DNA of 61,716 nt, taken from NCBI GenBank assembly GCA_015066115.1, contig SVOZ01000009.1:8234-69949 (forward strand), written 5' to 3'. The DNA is from Oscillospiraceae bacterium. GTDB taxonomy: Bacteria; Bacillota; Clostridia; Oscillospirales; Ruminococcaceae. The notes under the pieces were generated by a model that was not told the origin of the DNA, searched no databases, and saw only the letters and a program-made list of their open reading frames with translations. Each line of letters starts with the position of its first letter. Within the stretch, counting starts at the first letter, position 1. This document shows, in pieces, positions 35,671 through 45,585 of this stretch. A program made the position numbers and the translations under genes.

Positions 35671-36369
35671 TTATTGTGCTAAAAGTTCATTTAACCTTTT
35701 GATATCCTCATCATTTGGCTCGGGAATTTCTTCAAAAGGAAATTTGAGTCCCAAATTCTGATATTTCACCGAGCAGATCTTGCGAAATGGCAAAAGCTCG
35801 GTTTTTAAAACGCAGGGATGAGCACTTGCTATCTGCTTTAATTTGCTGATATTTTGCTCGTTGTTATTAATAGTTGGAATAACCACCTGACGCAAAGTTG
35901 TGGCAATCTTCTTTTTGTTAAGATACTCAAGAAACTCAAGCGGCGCGTTTAGAGAGCAGCCGACATATTTTTTGTAAAGCTCATCGGTTGTGTACTTGAT
36001 ATCAAGAAGCACCATATCTGTAACCTCAAGCGCTTCTTTAACGCTTTCGTTCAAAACACAGCCCGAGGTGTCAAGGCAGGTCTTTATGCCCTTTTCTTTG
36101 CAAAGGGCAAAGATGTCTCTGACAAATTCAGCCTGAAGGAGCGGCTCACCGCCAGACAAGGTAATGCCGCCCTCAGAGCCAAAATACTCGCGGTAATGCT
36201 CGGCCTTTTCTACAATCTCCTTTGCTGAAAGCTCATCGCCACCATTTTCCCAGGTGTCCGGATTGTGACAGCAGGAGCATCTTAAAGGACAGCCCTGCAG
36301 AAAAACCACAAATCTTACTCCCGGCCCGTCAACTGTGCCGAGACTTTGAATAGAATGAACCCTTCCCAT
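35671..36369 (-). CDS. pflA: Pyruvate formate-lyase-activating enzyme
   Basis: 232-residue radical SAM enzyme with its cluster motif in GCPLRCSCCHNPDTW (CxxxCxxC). GGEPLLQ and the PFL-AE-type start HSIQSLGTVDGPGVRFVVF are present. It abstracts hydrogen from the PFL glycine to create the glycyl radical. Two bases after pflB. Confidence 0.95.
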   Translation of the reverse strand: MGRVHSIQSLGTVDGPGVRFVVFLQGCPLRCSCCHNPDTWENGGDELSAKEIVEKAEHYREYFGSEGGITLSGGEPLLQAEFVRDIFALCKEKGIKTCLDTSGCVLNESVKEALEVTDMVLLDIKYTTDELYKKYVGCSLNAPLEFLEYLNKKKIATTLRQVVIPTINNNEQNISKLKQIASAHPCVLKTELLPFRKICSVKYQNLGLKFPFEEIPEPNDEDIKRLNELLAQ

Positions 36370-36371
36370 AA

Positions 36372-38603
36372 TTACACTCTCTCATGGAAGGTTCTGCTGA
36401 TTACCTCTCTCTGCTGTTCACGCGAAAGCTTGTGGAAGTTTACCGCGTAGCCCGAAACTCTTATAGTAAGGTTGGGATAGGCCTCGGGATTTTCATAGGC
36501 CTCCATAAGCGTTTTGCGGTTCAGGACATTAACGTTTATATGGTGAGCACCCTTGGCAAAATAGCCGTCAAGAATTGTAACAAGGTTTGCTATTCTCTCA
36601 TTTTCCTCTTTTCCGAGCGCCTCGGGAGTTATCGAGAAGGTGTTTGAAATGCCGTCGCGGCAATCGTCATAAGAAAGCTTGGCAACAGAGTTAAGCGAGG
36701 CGAGCGCGCCGTTTTCCTCTCTGTTATGCATTGGGTTTGCACCGGGGGCAAAGGGTTCTCCCGCTTTTCTGCCGTCGGGAGTGGCGCCTGTGTGCTTTCC
36801 ATACATAACATTTGATGTAATTGTAAGCACCGAAAGGGTATGGACCGCTCTTCTGTAAGCGTTTGTTTTGCGAAGCTCCTCTATAAAGCGGTGGGTAACA
36901 TCGCGAGCTATAAGGTCAACTCTGTCGTCATCGTTTCCAAATTTGGGGAAATCGCCGACAGTTTCAAAATCGGTTACATAGCCTGCAAAGTTAACAACAG
37001 GGCGAACTGCGGCATATTTTATAGCGCTCAGCGAGTCTGCCACAACAGAAAGTCCCGCAACACCAAAGGCCATAAGCCTTTCAACATCGGTGTCATGCAG
37101 AGCCATCTGGGTCTTCTCATAGGCGTATTTATCGTGCATATAGTGAATGATATTCATTGTATTTACATAAAGGTGGCTAAGCCACTTCATATAAATATTG
37201 TAGCGTTCCATAACGGCGTCAAAATCAAGCTTATCGGGTGCCATAGGCTCCATCTGAGGACCTATATGCATTCCGCTCATAGCGTCATAACCGCCGTTTA
37301 TTGCGATAAGCAGAAGCTTTGCAAGGTTACATCTTGCGCCGAAGAACTGCATCTGCTTGCCTATCTTCATTGCAGAAACACAGCAGGCGATAGCATAATC
37401 ATCACCATAAATGGGACGCATCAGGTCGTCGCTTTCGTACTGAATGGAGTCGGTATCAGCGGAAACGCGGGCACAGAACTTTTTAAAGCTATCGGGCAGG
37501 TTTTTAGACCAAAGCACAGTGAGGTTTGGCTCCGGGGAAGAGCCCAAGGTGTAAAGGGTGTTTAAAATTCTGTAGCTATTTTTGGTTACGAGGGTTCTGC
37601 CGTCCTCGCCCATTCCGCCGACCGCCTCTGTGATCCACATCGGGTCGCCGCCGAAAAGCTCATTATATTCAGGGGTGCGCAGGTGGCGGGCGATGCGAAG
37701 CTTGATAACAAAATCGTCAATTATTTCCTGAGCGCCTTTTTCGTCAAGAATTCCTGCTTTTATATCGCGCTCGATGTAAATATCAAAGAAGGTGCTTACT
37801 CTGCCAAGCGACATAGCGGCGCCGTTTTGCTCCTTTATAGCAGCAAGATAGGCAAAATAGGTCCACTGAACTGCCTCTTTTGCGTCTTTAGCAGGCTGGC
37901 TTATATCAAAGCCATACATCTGAGCCATTTCTTTCATATACCCAAGAAAAGCTATCTGCTGATAGAGCTCCTCATCAAGCCTTATGAGCGCTGTGTTAAA
38001 AGCCTGCTCGGAGAGCTTTGCTTTGTCTGACTTTTTCTCTTCAATAAGTCTGTCAACGCCATAGAGGGCAACGCGGCGATAGTCGCCGATTATTCTGCCT
38101 CTGCCGTAAGCATCGGGAAGGCCTGTTATAACATGGCACTTTCTTGCTTTTCTCATTTCATCGGTGTAGGCTCTGAAAACGCCGTCATTATGAGTGGTGC
38201 GGAAGCGAAACTCTTCCTCGACCTTGCTACTTAATTTATATCCGTAAGCCTCGCAGGCCTGACGCACCATTCTCATTCCGCCAAACGGGTTTACACTGCG
38301 CTTTAACGGACGGTTTGTCTGCATTCCGACAATTATCTCATTTTCCTTATCTATGTATCCGGGTGAAAAGCTTGTGAGCGACGAAACAGTCGCGGTATCT
38401 ATATCAAGAACGCCGCCAAGCTGTCTTTCAAGGGTGAAAAGCGCGCTTACCTTTTTCATCATTTCGTTTGTGCGCGCAGTAGGTCCGCTTAAAAAGGTAT
38501 CGTCACCCTTGTACTCGGTGTAGTTTGCCTGAATAAAGTCGCGGACATTTATCTCATTTTTCCATTTCTCTCCTAAAAATCCGTTCCAATTTTTGTGTTC
38601 CAT
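36372..38603 (-). CDS. pflB: Formate C-acetyltransferase (pyruvate formate-lyase)
   Basis: 743 residues. The active-site cysteine pair is Cys407-Cys408 ([16 protein letters not shown]) and the glycyl radical is Gly718 in RVSGYAVNF. It converts pyruvate and CoA to acetyl-CoA and formate, a main anaerobic carbon route and source of formate for folate one-carbon units. First gene of pflB-pflA-nfnA-nfnB, preceded by a ZTP riboswitch with a terminator. Confidence 0.97.
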   Translation of the reverse strand: MEHKNWNGFLGEKWKNEINVRDFIQANYTEYKGDDTFLSGPTARTNEMMKKVSALFTLERQLGGVLDIDTATVSSLTSFSPGYIDKENEIIVGMQTNRPLKRSVNPFGGMRMVRQACEAYGYKLSSKVEEEFRFRTTHNDGVFRAYTDEMRKARKCHVITGLPDAYGRGRIIGDYRRVALYGVDRLIEEKKSDKAKLSEQAFNTALIRLDEELYQQIAFLGYMKEMAQMYGFDISQPAKDAKEAVQWTYFAYLAAIKEQNGAAMSLGRVSTFFDIYIERDIKAGILDEKGAQEIIDDFVIKLRIARHLRTPEYNELFGGDPMWITEAVGGMGEDGRTLVTKNSYRILNTLYTLGSSPEPNLTVLWSKNLPDSFKKFCARVSADTDSIQYESDDLMRPIYGDDYAIACCVSAMKIGKQMQFFGARCNLAKLLLIAINGGYDAMSGMHIGPQMEPMAPDKLDFDAVMERYNIYMKWLSHLYVNTMNIIHYMHDKYAYEKTQMALHDTDVERLMAFGVAGLSVVADSLSAIKYAAVRPVVNFAGYVTDFETVGDFPKFGNDDDRVDLIARDVTHRFIEELRKTNAYRRAVHTLSVLTITSNVMYGKHTGATPDGRKAGEPFAPGANPMHNREENGALASLNSVAKLSYDDCRDGISNTFSITPEALGKEENERIANLVTILDGYFAKGAHHINVNVLNRKTLMEAYENPEAYPNLTIRVSGYAVNFHKLSREQQREVISRTFHERV

Positions 38604-38625
38604 AATTTCACTCCTCTATATAAAC

Positions 38626-38722
38626 AAAAAAGACAAACCAGCTAAAAAACTGATTTGCCCAGACGGTCGGCCAAAAGTACTCTTACACTCCATTGCGGTG
38701 CTCCGCAAATCCGTCAGTTATG
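38626..38722 (-). promoter_or_regulatory. ZTP riboswitch (pfl motif) with terminator
   Basis: On the minus strand the aptamer starts ACTGACGG (38718-38711), holds a TGCGG/CCGCA hairpin, and ends GGCCGACCGTCTGGGCA, the most conserved block of the pfl motif. CAAATCAG/CTGGTTTG then forms a terminator with TCTTTTTT (to about 38626). Known pfl-motif RNAs bind ZTP/ZMP, a signal of low 10-formyl-tetrahydrofolate, and turn on downstream genes. Position in front of pflB is classic. Confidence 0.88.
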
Positions 38723-38738
38723 TAAAAGCTGTACCTTT

Positions 38739-38767
38739 ATTATATATAAAAGCTGCCATTTTGTCAA
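38739..38767 (-). promoter_or_regulatory. Promoter of the pfl-nfn operon
   Basis: Minus strand TTGACA (38767-38762), 17 bp, TATAAT (38744-38739). Transcription would start about ten bases before the ZTP aptamer. Confidence 0.88.
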
Positions 38768-38777
38768 TCGCAATAAA

Positions 38778-38811
38778 GCAAAAAGGCGCCGTTTTTTACA
38801 GCACCTTTTGC
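38778..38811 (-). terminator. Terminator of the MFS gene upstream of pflB
   Basis: On the minus strand GCAAAAGGTGC pairs with GCGCCTTTTTGC, straight after the stop codon at 38814. Confidence 0.8.
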
Positions 38812-38813
38812 GT

Positions 38814-40073
38814 TTAATGCTCTTTTATAAATTTAGTCCACTTATTTATGGCAAACAGGCAAACTAAAACGCCCAAGAAGGCAATTATTGCCCAGGAAAT
38901 AAGGCTTGCTTGCCAACCCATATTTTCGGCTATTGCAGCAATTCCATAGGATGAAACTGTACTACCCACATAGGTAAAGGCATTGGCAATTCCCGAAATG
39001 CTTGACACCTTGCCGCAGAAAACAAATCTGCGGGGCAAGAACGAGATTAGCATAGAGTTTATAGCATGTAAAAGTCCTGTTATAAGCGCGGCAATAACAA
39101 GGCAAACTGCGGCACTGCTATTATAGAAAATCGAAAGCACCGTGCACAAAATTGTAACAAGCACAAAATATACAAGCGCCGCCTTAACCTCGTTTTTGAA
39201 CACCCTGTTATAAAGATATATAGCAAGGTATGTGATACCAACATTAAAAATGGGGATAAGAATGTTTGAGAATATTGCCGACGAGGACGACATATTAAAC
39301 ACATCTGTGAAGAATGTGGGAAGCCAAGACTGAATCCCGTCGCGAAGGAAGCCTTGGCACACGATTGAAATAAAAATAAAAATGCAACCCGAAATTATAA
39401 ACAACCTTGAAAGCTTATAGTCTTTCTTTTCTTCCTGCTCATTTTGACTCGGCTCATATTTTTCGATTTCCTTGTGTACTCTTCTTCTCTCGACCTCTCT
39501 ATATCCAAATATCCAGACAAAAAAGAAGAGTGCCGCCCAAGCAGATGATACGAAAAACGCCGCTTTCCAATTAAGATAAGCTGTAAATACGGGGACAACT
39601 GCATAGATAAGAATGGTTGCCGCGTTCATGGCAATGCTTACATACAGAGCACATTTTGAGTACTGCTCAGAATTTAAATGGGTTGCCATAAGCTTTACTA
39701 TCGGGGGCCAGAAAAACGCCTGCGCAAGCCCGTTTACACCCCAGATAACTACCATAAGGGTGGGAGAGGTGCAGATGGGCATAAGGAAGTTGCAAAGGGT
39801 AGTTGTGATAAGTCCTGCACAGATTATTTTGTTTGCAGAAAGCTTATCGCCCAAAAGGCCGCTAAGTATCTGACCGAAGCCATATGTAAAGAAAAGCGCC
39901 GAGCCTACAAGCCCTGCCTGAGACTTTGTTAAAACCTCATTTTGTATCATATCCGCCATAACTGCCGAGAAGTTAATTCTCGTTACATAGCTTGTAAAAT
40001 AAAGTGCCGAAAGCAAAATGCTAAGAAGTCCAAATATGGATTTTTGTTTCTCTTTTTTTACTACTGCTTGCAT
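38814..40073 (-). CDS. MFS transporter, organophosphate:phosphate antiporter-like
   Basis: 419 residues, twelve predicted helices. The opening TSYVTRINFSAVMADM and the loop GLLGDKLSANK match the GlpT/UhpT/UhpC group, which exchanges sugar phosphates or glycerol-3-phosphate for phosphate. A long charged loop lies between helices 6 and 7. The MFS gene is monocistronic, with the PfkB-type kinase gene transcribed separately behind it; a functional link with sugar phosphate metabolism is plausible only. Confidence 0.78.
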   Translation of the reverse strand: MQAVVKKEKQKSIFGLLSILLSALYFTSYVTRINFSAVMADMIQNEVLTKSQAGLVGSALFFTYGFGQILSGLLGDKLSANKIICAGLITTTLCNFLMPICTSPTLMVVIWGVNGLAQAFFWPPIVKLMATHLNSEQYSKCALYVSIAMNAATILIYAVVPVFTAYLNWKAAFFVSSAWAALFFFVWIFGYREVERRRVHKEIEKYEPSQNEQEEKKDYKLSRLFIISGCIFIFISIVCQGFLRDGIQSWLPTFFTDVFNMSSSSAIFSNILIPIFNVGITYLAIYLYNRVFKNEVKAALVYFVLVTILCTVLSIFYNSSAAVCLVIAALITGLLHAINSMLISFLPRRFVFCGKVSSISGIANAFTYVGSTVSSYGIAAIAENMGWQASLISWAIIAFLGVLVCLFAINKWTKFIKEH

Positions 40074-40131
40074 TTTTTAAGCCCCCTTTCAAACACCCTA
40101 ATTGTAGCCCTTAAACCCTTAAAAGTCAAGC

Positions 40132-40160
40132 AAAAAAGGGGCATTTATTGCCCCTTTTTT
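40132..40160 (-). terminator. Terminator of the PfkB-type kinase gene
   Basis: AAAAAAGGGGCA/TGCCCCTTTTTT, overlapping the kinase stop codon. Confidence 0.88.
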
Positions 40161-41091
40161 AACCTTTTATTTCTGTTGCAACATTTTTAATAATTTCCTG
40201 CACTTTTTGTCTATCAGGCGGCCTTGTGCCCTCTGTAAAACAGGCGGCGTTGCCGTAGGCCATAGCATTTTTAAGGCAATCGAGCTCGCCCTTGCCCTCT
40301 TTCACGGCCGCCACAAAGCCTGCTATCGAGCTGTCGCCCGCTCCGATTGTTGAAATGGGAGTGCATTTAGGCGGCGTTGCCGTAAACACGCCTTCACCAC
40401 AAACAAGCAAAGCGCCCTTTGACCCTAAGCTTATCATAACATTTTCAATTCCGCTTTTGTAAAGCTCTTTTGCCGATGAGATGACCTCATCAAAAGAGCT
40501 TATCTCCCTTCCAAGATACTGCGAGATTTCTTCCTGATTGGGCTTTATAAGAAAAGGCTTTATCTCCACAAGGTCAGAGAGGCTAAATGAGCGCGAGTCT
40601 ATAACGATCTTGGCGCCCTTTTCTTTCCACTCGCAAAGCAAGCTCTTTGCGCTTTGAGCGCTAAGTCCGCAAGGCAGGCTTCCCGTAAAGGTTACAATGC
40701 TTTCTCCGCCTATCTTATCCGCGGTCGCACTCTTAACCTGCTCAAGCAGGCTTTGGTCTACCTTAAAGCCTGCAAAGCTTATTCGGGTTTCAGAAGCGCC
40801 GTTTGTGTGAACGGTTATGTTTTCTCTTATTCTGCCCTTTAGGGTTATGGGGCAGATGTTACAGATGTCATCCTTAAGAGATGCCAAAAACTCATCGCCG
40901 TTTTGATCACCCACAACGATAACGGCGGTGTTTTCAACGCCGTTTGCGCAAAGGGCACGCGAAATATTAACGCCCTTGCCGCCCGCATCCTTTGAGATTA
41001 TATCGGCAAAATTTTCTTTTTCCGACTCGAAATTATTAGCAAAGCAGTGAATGTCATAGGCAGGATTTAAAGTTAAAGTAACAATATTCAT
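40159..41091 (-). CDS. PfkB-family hexose-phosphate kinase (1-phosphofructokinase type)
   Basis: 310 residues. The start MNIVTLTLNPAYD and GGKGVNISRAL, with the C-terminal ATP/catalytic motif STIGAGDSSIAGF, place it with FruK/LacC-type kinases that phosphorylate hexose-1-phosphate or tagatose-6-phosphate. ATG 41091 is eight bases after AAAGG and is preferred to ATG 41097. No PTS permease gene is adjacent, so the sugar source is unclear. Confidence 0.85.
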   Translation of the reverse strand: MNIVTLTLNPAYDIHCFANNFESEKENFADIISKDAGGKGVNISRALCANGVENTAVIVVGDQNGDEFLASLKDDICNICPITLKGRIRENITVHTNGASETRISFAGFKVDQSLLEQVKSATADKIGGESIVTFTGSLPCGLSAQSAKSLLCEWKEKGAKIVIDSRSFSLSDLVEIKPFLIKPNQEEISQYLGREISSFDEVISSAKELYKSGIENVMISLGSKGALLVCGEGVFTATPPKCTPISTIGAGDSSIAGFVAAVKEGKGELDCLKNAMAYGNAACFTEGTRPPDRQKVQEIIKNVATEIKG

Positions 41092-41148
41092 TTTCATTTC
41101 CTTTCAGCTTATTCTATTAGCTATTGTTACACAAAAAATTCAGAATAT

Positions 41149-42477
41149 TTACAGGCCTCTTGCTTTTAGGTCGCAAACTAATTTTACATAAAATTCTCTT
41201 ACATCAAAATCCTTTATGTTTTCTCTATTTAGGTCTATCATATCTCCGTGGGATACGCCGCGCTTACCTTTGACTGTAACAAGGGTGTACCTTTCTCCCC
41301 ACTCAAATGATTTTTCGCTTACAAGCCCGTCATTTGCGCCGTCAAAAAACTTGACAAGGTGGTAACAAAAGTTCAGCGGAAATTTGCCGCTCGCCGCTTT
41401 GTTTAACACCGAACCGATGCTATGGCAAAAAACCCCGTCAGGCCTTCCCATCTGCTTATCCCTCTCTATGCAGGCTTGAGCTGTAAGGTCATTTACCGCC
41501 GCAAGAAAATCGGGGTTTTTATCACCAAGTCTTTTAAGGGCGCCGTTATATGCACTTGCAACCTTGTTTTTAACTCCCTCGGGTATCTTTTCTAAAAGAT
41601 AATCTGCAAAAAGGCAACCTCTATGCGGTGTATTTACGGTTGTGAGAGAGGCAACATACGGTGCCATTTTTAGCTCTGAGATGGCATATCTGCAGTCAAG
41701 CCCGCCCTTTGAATGCGCAATGATGTTAACCTTTTGGCATCCTGTTTCCTTAATGATCTCTTCAATTCGCTCTTTAAGCTCTTTGGCGCTATCGGCAACA
41801 GAAGCCGCAGACTGATGGTTTCCGTAATAAACGGCCGCACCATTTTCTTCAAGCTGCTTTGGTATTCTTCCCCAATAATTGAAAAATCTAAAGTCTCTGA
41901 AAAACACTCCGTGCACAAGCAGGATGGGATAGGCGGTTTTACAAATCTGCTTATCTTTTCTCTCTAAATTGATTTTTTCCTTCTCGGTTTCAAAATAGAC
42001 CTCGTCCATCGATGCCGAAATGATCCTTTTAAGAACAACAAGATTTACAATGGGAATAAATCCACACAAAGCGCCGACTACCCTTAGCTTTATTCCAAGC
42101 TGAACGCTGGTGCAATAAACGCAGATTATGCCGTTCCAGAAAACAAGCGCGTGAAGACAGATACAAACTAATGCGCTATATATAAACTGCATATACTGAT
42201 TGGGTAATAGCTCAAAGGCAAGAAATATGTGGTATATCAAAGAAATAAGGGCTGAAAACATAAAAACGCAGAGCAAAACTCCACCGTGATGGCAGATTTT
42301 AAGGCGAAAGCGAGCGCCTTTAACGACGAAAAAGCCTGCAAAAGCGATGATAAACAAAAACACAAGCACCTCGGCTATAATAATTAAGGGCGCTTTGCAA
42401 ATGAGCGTAAAACTGTTTGCAATAAGGCAAAAAGCAAGCAGATAGATTATGTTTATGGTGCTAAAGAATTTTTTCAT
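41149..42477 (-). CDS. Membrane-anchored alpha/beta-hydrolase (lipase-like)
   Basis: 442 residues. Five N-terminal membrane helices (about 1-165) precede an alpha/beta-hydrolase domain. This has the oxyanion segment PILLVHGVFFRDFR, nucleophile Ser in IIAHSKGGLDCRY, and candidate Asp and His near GANDGLVSEKS and GVSHGDMID. The catalytic part resembles PGAP1/EstA-type triacylglycerol lipases. The unusual helical front suggests action on membrane lipids. Monocistronic. Confidence 0.8.
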   Translation of the reverse strand: MKKFFSTINIIYLLAFCLIANSFTLICKAPLIIIAEVLVFLFIIAFAGFFVVKGARFRLKICHHGGVLLCVFMFSALISLIYHIFLAFELLPNQYMQFIYSALVCICLHALVFWNGIICVYCTSVQLGIKLRVVGALCGFIPIVNLVVLKRIISASMDEVYFETEKEKINLERKDKQICKTAYPILLVHGVFFRDFRFFNYWGRIPKQLEENGAAVYYGNHQSAASVADSAKELKERIEEIIKETGCQKVNIIAHSKGGLDCRYAISELKMAPYVASLTTVNTPHRGCLFADYLLEKIPEGVKNKVASAYNGALKRLGDKNPDFLAAVNDLTAQACIERDKQMGRPDGVFCHSIGSVLNKAASGKFPLNFCYHLVKFFDGANDGLVSEKSFEWGERYTLVTVKGKRGVSHGDMIDLNRENIKDFDVREFYVKLVCDLKARGL

Positions 42478-42592
42478 GCCAATTTTACCTCTGTTTTACT
42501 TGTTGCTTATAATATAGCACAAACAGCTTGCTTTTGCAAACTACATTTATTTATCAAATCTGCTTATTGTTTTACAAACTCTCCTTTGTTTA

Positions 42593-42621
42593 TTGACTTA
42601 AAACTCCCTCGGTGGTAAAAT
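42593..42621 (+). promoter_or_regulatory. Promoter of the SGNH hydrolase gene
   Basis: TTGACT (42593-42598), 17 bp, TAAAAT (42616-42621), 31 bp before the ATG. Confidence 0.7.
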
Positions 42622-42652
42622 TTAGCTAAAGCATTTTATAGGAGGCTTTATT

Positions 42653-43579
42653 ATGCAAAGATTTAAATCTGGTGACCGAGTTTGCTTTGTGGGCGACAGC
42701 ATTACTGCGCAAAACAGATACGTTGCATATTTAGTAGATCATTATAAAACAAATTTTCCTAATGAGGATATACAAATTTTCAACTGCGGCATTTCGGGCG
42801 GAACATCATCCCTGCTGCTTAAATACTTTGACGAGGACACACTCCCCCACAACCCAACACATATTTTTATTCTGCTGGGTGTAAACGATTCGCAGAGAGA
42901 AAACCTCTATCGCGAGAGAAGCGAAAGCCGTTTTAATGACCTGATGGACGCTTATGAGCTTTATAAAGAGAAACTTCCTGCCCTTATTAAAAAGGCACAG
43001 GGCACAGGCGCCCGCGTTACCGTTATGACGCCGCCGCCCTACGATGAGTACACCCCTACCGACATAAAGGCCTACCCCGGCGGCTTTGCGCTTGTTGCAG
43101 GTTACGCAAACTTTGTAAGAGAGTACTGCAAGGAAAACTCTATCGAGCTTATCGACATTCACGCCTATCTTACTCCACTAATTCAGACAAACGAGCTATA
43201 CAACACCGACCACACTCACCCCAACGATTTAGGTCACCACTACATTGCAAAGTGCATTTTAGAGTCGCAAGGCCTTGACATCGGCAAGTACAGGGACTAT
43301 CCCGAATATCTCCTGCCTTGGAAAAATCTTGTGGCCGAATATAGAGAGATTTACGCAGTTGAGTATATGGTTGTAAAAAGCGACACTATGACGGTCAAAG
43401 AAAGGGTTGAGTTTATACGCGACTATCTTGATAACAAGAAATATGATAGGATAGACAGAAGCGAAAGCCTCAATGAGTTCTTTAAAAGGGTATCCGAGCA
43501 GTACTATGTAAACAAGCCCCGCCAAAAAGAGATGTTTGACGAAATTGACACCATTTATAAAAACACAATAGCAAGCTAA
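42653..43579 (+). CDS. SGNH/GDSL hydrolase family esterase
   Basis: 308 residues. Block I is VCFVGDSITAQNR with the nucleophile Ser, the oxyanion Gly is in FNCGISGGTSS, Asn in LLGVNDSQRE, and the Asp-His pair in NTDHTHPNDLGH. Relatives deacetylate polysaccharides or cleave small esters. A helical C-terminal tail of about 80 residues follows the hydrolase core. No signal peptide. AGGAGG upstream of the ATG. Confidence 0.88.
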   Translation: MQRFKSGDRVCFVGDSITAQNRYVAYLVDHYKTNFPNEDIQIFNCGISGGTSSLLLKYFDEDTLPHNPTHIFILLGVNDSQRENLYRERSESRFNDLMDAYELYKEKLPALIKKAQGTGARVTVMTPPPYDEYTPTDIKAYPGGFALVAGYANFVREYCKENSIELIDIHAYLTPLIQTNELYNTDHTHPNDLGHHYIAKCILESQGLDIGKYRDYPEYLLPWKNLVAEYREIYAVEYMVVKSDTMTVKERVEFIRDYLDNKKYDRIDRSESLNEFFKRVSEQYYVNKPRQKEMFDEIDTIYKNTIAS

Positions 43580-43605
43580 AAAACGAGCCAGAAGGCTCGT
43601 TTTTT
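43580..43605. terminator. Terminator between convergent genes
   Basis: AAAACGAGCC-AGAA-GGCTCGTTTT with T run on the plus strand and A run on the other, serving the genes ending at 43579 and 43609. Confidence 0.9.
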
Positions 43606-43608
43606 ATT

Positions 43609-44481
43609 TTACAGTTTTATAATATTGCTCCAGGCGCGGTTGCCGTCCTTATCGGTTACCTCGACGCGAAGCCATTTTTCAAGGTCTTTTATCGTATATT
43701 CGGCGCTCTCAACCCAGTCGCCTCGAACCATTCTGTCACGCGCCCAGGCGGCATTTGACATAAAGGCAATTTTTTTACAGGGCGAGCACTCAGCGATTAT
43801 CTTATCGCCATCGCGCCAAACCTCAAGGTGCGGTCCTTGCGAAGAATAGTAATTCCCCTCGGAAAGAGCCTTTAAAATGTCCTTTACCTCTCCGCTTTCC
43901 GCCTTTACCATTACATAAGAAATGCAGTTATCCTGCCCGTTATAGTAATGAACATCATCTGTGGCAATAATGGGGATAATATAGCCATCATTGGCAAGGC
44001 TTTCGATAAGATAAGAAGAATCGGCGCGGTTAGACATATAAACGTCGGAAACCGAATTATAAATCTCAACAAACGAAAATCCGTTAAGCTCCTCTGCATC
44101 CTTTTTATCGTTAAGCGACCAGTAAGGATGGGCAAAAACGGCAAAACCGCCGCACTCGTTTATTTTATCGATAACGCCTTGACGAGTAGCGGTTTCTCTC
44201 ACAAGCTTAGGATCCTTCTGCATTCCAAAGCCGACAATGTGCATAGTGTCGCCTATTGTGTTTGTGCTTCCGAGGTTATATTCACAGCCCGAAATGATCT
44301 TAAGGCCGTCAATTTCATCCTCGCCGTGATAGACCCAGTGGTCAGTCATAGCAACGGCATCAAAACCAGCATTCTTATAAATTCTCGCCATTTCCTCGGG
44401 AGTTTTTTTGCCATCCGAAACCGTTGTGTGAATGTGAAGCCCAACCTTGTACCACTTATCGCCATTTTTATCAATAAACAT
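43609..44481 (-). CDS. PHP-domain metal-dependent phosphoesterase
   Basis: 290 residues. Metal ligands are in KVGLHIHTTVSDGKKTPEEM, AVAMTDHWV, ISGCEYN and VFAHPYWSLND, the PHP pattern seen in histidinol phosphatases and TrpH-type nucleotide phosphatases. A beta-sandwich C-terminal domain (about 215-290) follows. Substrate unknown. Monocistronic. Confidence 0.85.
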   Translation of the reverse strand: MFIDKNGDKWYKVGLHIHTTVSDGKKTPEEMARIYKNAGFDAVAMTDHWVYHGEDEIDGLKIISGCEYNLGSTNTIGDTMHIVGFGMQKDPKLVRETATRQGVIDKINECGGFAVFAHPYWSLNDKKDAEELNGFSFVEIYNSVSDVYMSNRADSSYLIESLANDGYIIPIIATDDVHYYNGQDNCISYVMVKAESGEVKDILKALSEGNYYSSQGPHLEVWRDGDKIIAECSPCKKIAFMSNAAWARDRMVRGDWVESAEYTIKDLEKWLRVEVTDKDGNRAWSNIIKL

Positions 44482-44518
44482 ATTCTACACCTCAATTTAA
44501 TTATAGCATCAAAAAGCA

Positions 44519-44551
44519 AAAAGGCAACCCATTTAATTGGGTTGCCTTTTT
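44519..44551 (-). terminator. Terminator of the DUF3267 gene
   Basis: AAAAGGCAACCCA/TTGGGTTGCCTTTT, immediately after the stop at 44558 on the minus strand. Confidence 0.88.
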
Positions 44552-44557
44552 AACATT

Positions 44558-45136
44558 TTATTTAGCCGAATACACCGTCATGCCGACGCCATTGTCGTGC
44601 ACAAGTATATCATCGGGAAGGCGGGAAAACTTGAGCGTTACAAAAAGATCCCCTGCCGCTCCCGAAAGGTTACAAAGCTGGATAAAATAGACAACCCAGA
44701 ACCATTCTCTCGGCACAAGCGCCGTCACTACGGCAATAACAATTCCCCAGACTACAATGGGTGCAAGGGCAATTGTTATATAGCTCTTTTTATCGTAATA
44801 GTCCTCACTGCCTGCAAAGGCATAAAGTCCTGTAAAGCCGTATTTAATCTTTTTGGTACCGCAGGCCTTCATAGCAACGCCGTGCACAAGCTCGTGAAGA
44901 ATTATATAGGCGATCATTCCAAGCAAAAGCACAGCAAATCTTACTGTGTATGCTCCCAAGCCGTTTTTCATATCAAATAGGGTTGTTACAGGCACATAAA
45001 AATGGGCAGGCACCGCAAAAACAGCGGCAATAACAAGTGCAAGGCCGTTTATTAAAACTGCCGTTTTCTTGTTTTTCTGAAGGTCGACCGAATATATCTC
45101 TCTGTAATTTTCGGGCAGACTGCTCACATTTTTCAT
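44558..45136 (-). CDS. DUF3267 family membrane metalloprotease
   Basis: 192 residues with about four membrane helices and the zinc motif HELVHG within IILHELVHGVAMKAC, typical of DUF3267 site-2-protease-like proteins. A substrate is not known. ATG 45136 after AGGGGTGG is used instead of an upstream in-frame codon inside the previous gene's stop region. Ten bases after the acetyltransferase gene, so co-transcribed. Confidence 0.82.
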   Translation of the reverse strand: MKNVSSLPENYREIYSVDLQKNKKTAVLINGLALVIAAVFAVPAHFYVPVTTLFDMKNGLGAYTVRFAVLLLGMIAYIILHELVHGVAMKACGTKKIKYGFTGLYAFAGSEDYYDKKSYITIALAPIVVWGIVIAVVTALVPREWFWVVYFIQLCNLSGAAGDLFVTLKFSRLPDDILVHDNGVGMTVYSAK

Positions 45137-45146
45137 ATAACCACCC

Positions 45147-45578
45147 CTAAAGCTGTCTTTGCATAGCAATGTGCACTATGCCTTCCTCCAAAAACTCATC
45201 GGAGGTTTTTACAAAGCCGAACTTTTCATAAAAACCTGCGGCCTGTTTTTGCGCATCAACGTGAATCTTTTTGCATTTCATATTCTCTTTTATATCACAA
45301 AGCGCCCTATTCATAACCTCACTGCCAAGGCCCTTTTTGTGCCGGATAGAAAGCACCCTGCCGATCTTAACGGTGTCGTCGTCGATATAATAGGCACGAA
45401 GGTAGGCAAGAATTTTGCCGTTCTCCTCTAAAAAGAAGTGTCTGCTTTGATAGTCAACGCCGTCCATATCAAGACAACGGATGTCCTGCTCTATCATAAA
45501 TATCTGCGCGCGGGCCTTTAAAATCTCATAGACCTCGCCAGCAGTAAGCTCATCAAAGTTTTTAGCAACAAATTTCAT
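45147..45578 (-). CDS. GNAT-family acetyltransferase, ElaA-like
   Basis: 143 residues. The start FDELTAGEVYEILKAR and FMIEQDIRC match ElaA-type GNAT proteins, and the acetyl-CoA loop is around RHKKGLGSEVMN. Substrate unknown. AAGGCGG lies seven bases before the ATG, with a TGG-TATAAT promoter ending seven bases further upstream. First of two genes with the DUF3267 protease. Confidence 0.85.
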   Translation of the reverse strand: MKFVAKNFDELTAGEVYEILKARAQIFMIEQDIRCLDMDGVDYQSRHFFLEENGKILAYLRAYYIDDDTVKIGRVLSIRHKKGLGSEVMNRALCDIKENMKCKKIHVDAQKQAAGFYEKFGFVKTSDEFLEEGIVHIAMQRQL

Positions 45579-45585
45579 TTTACCA

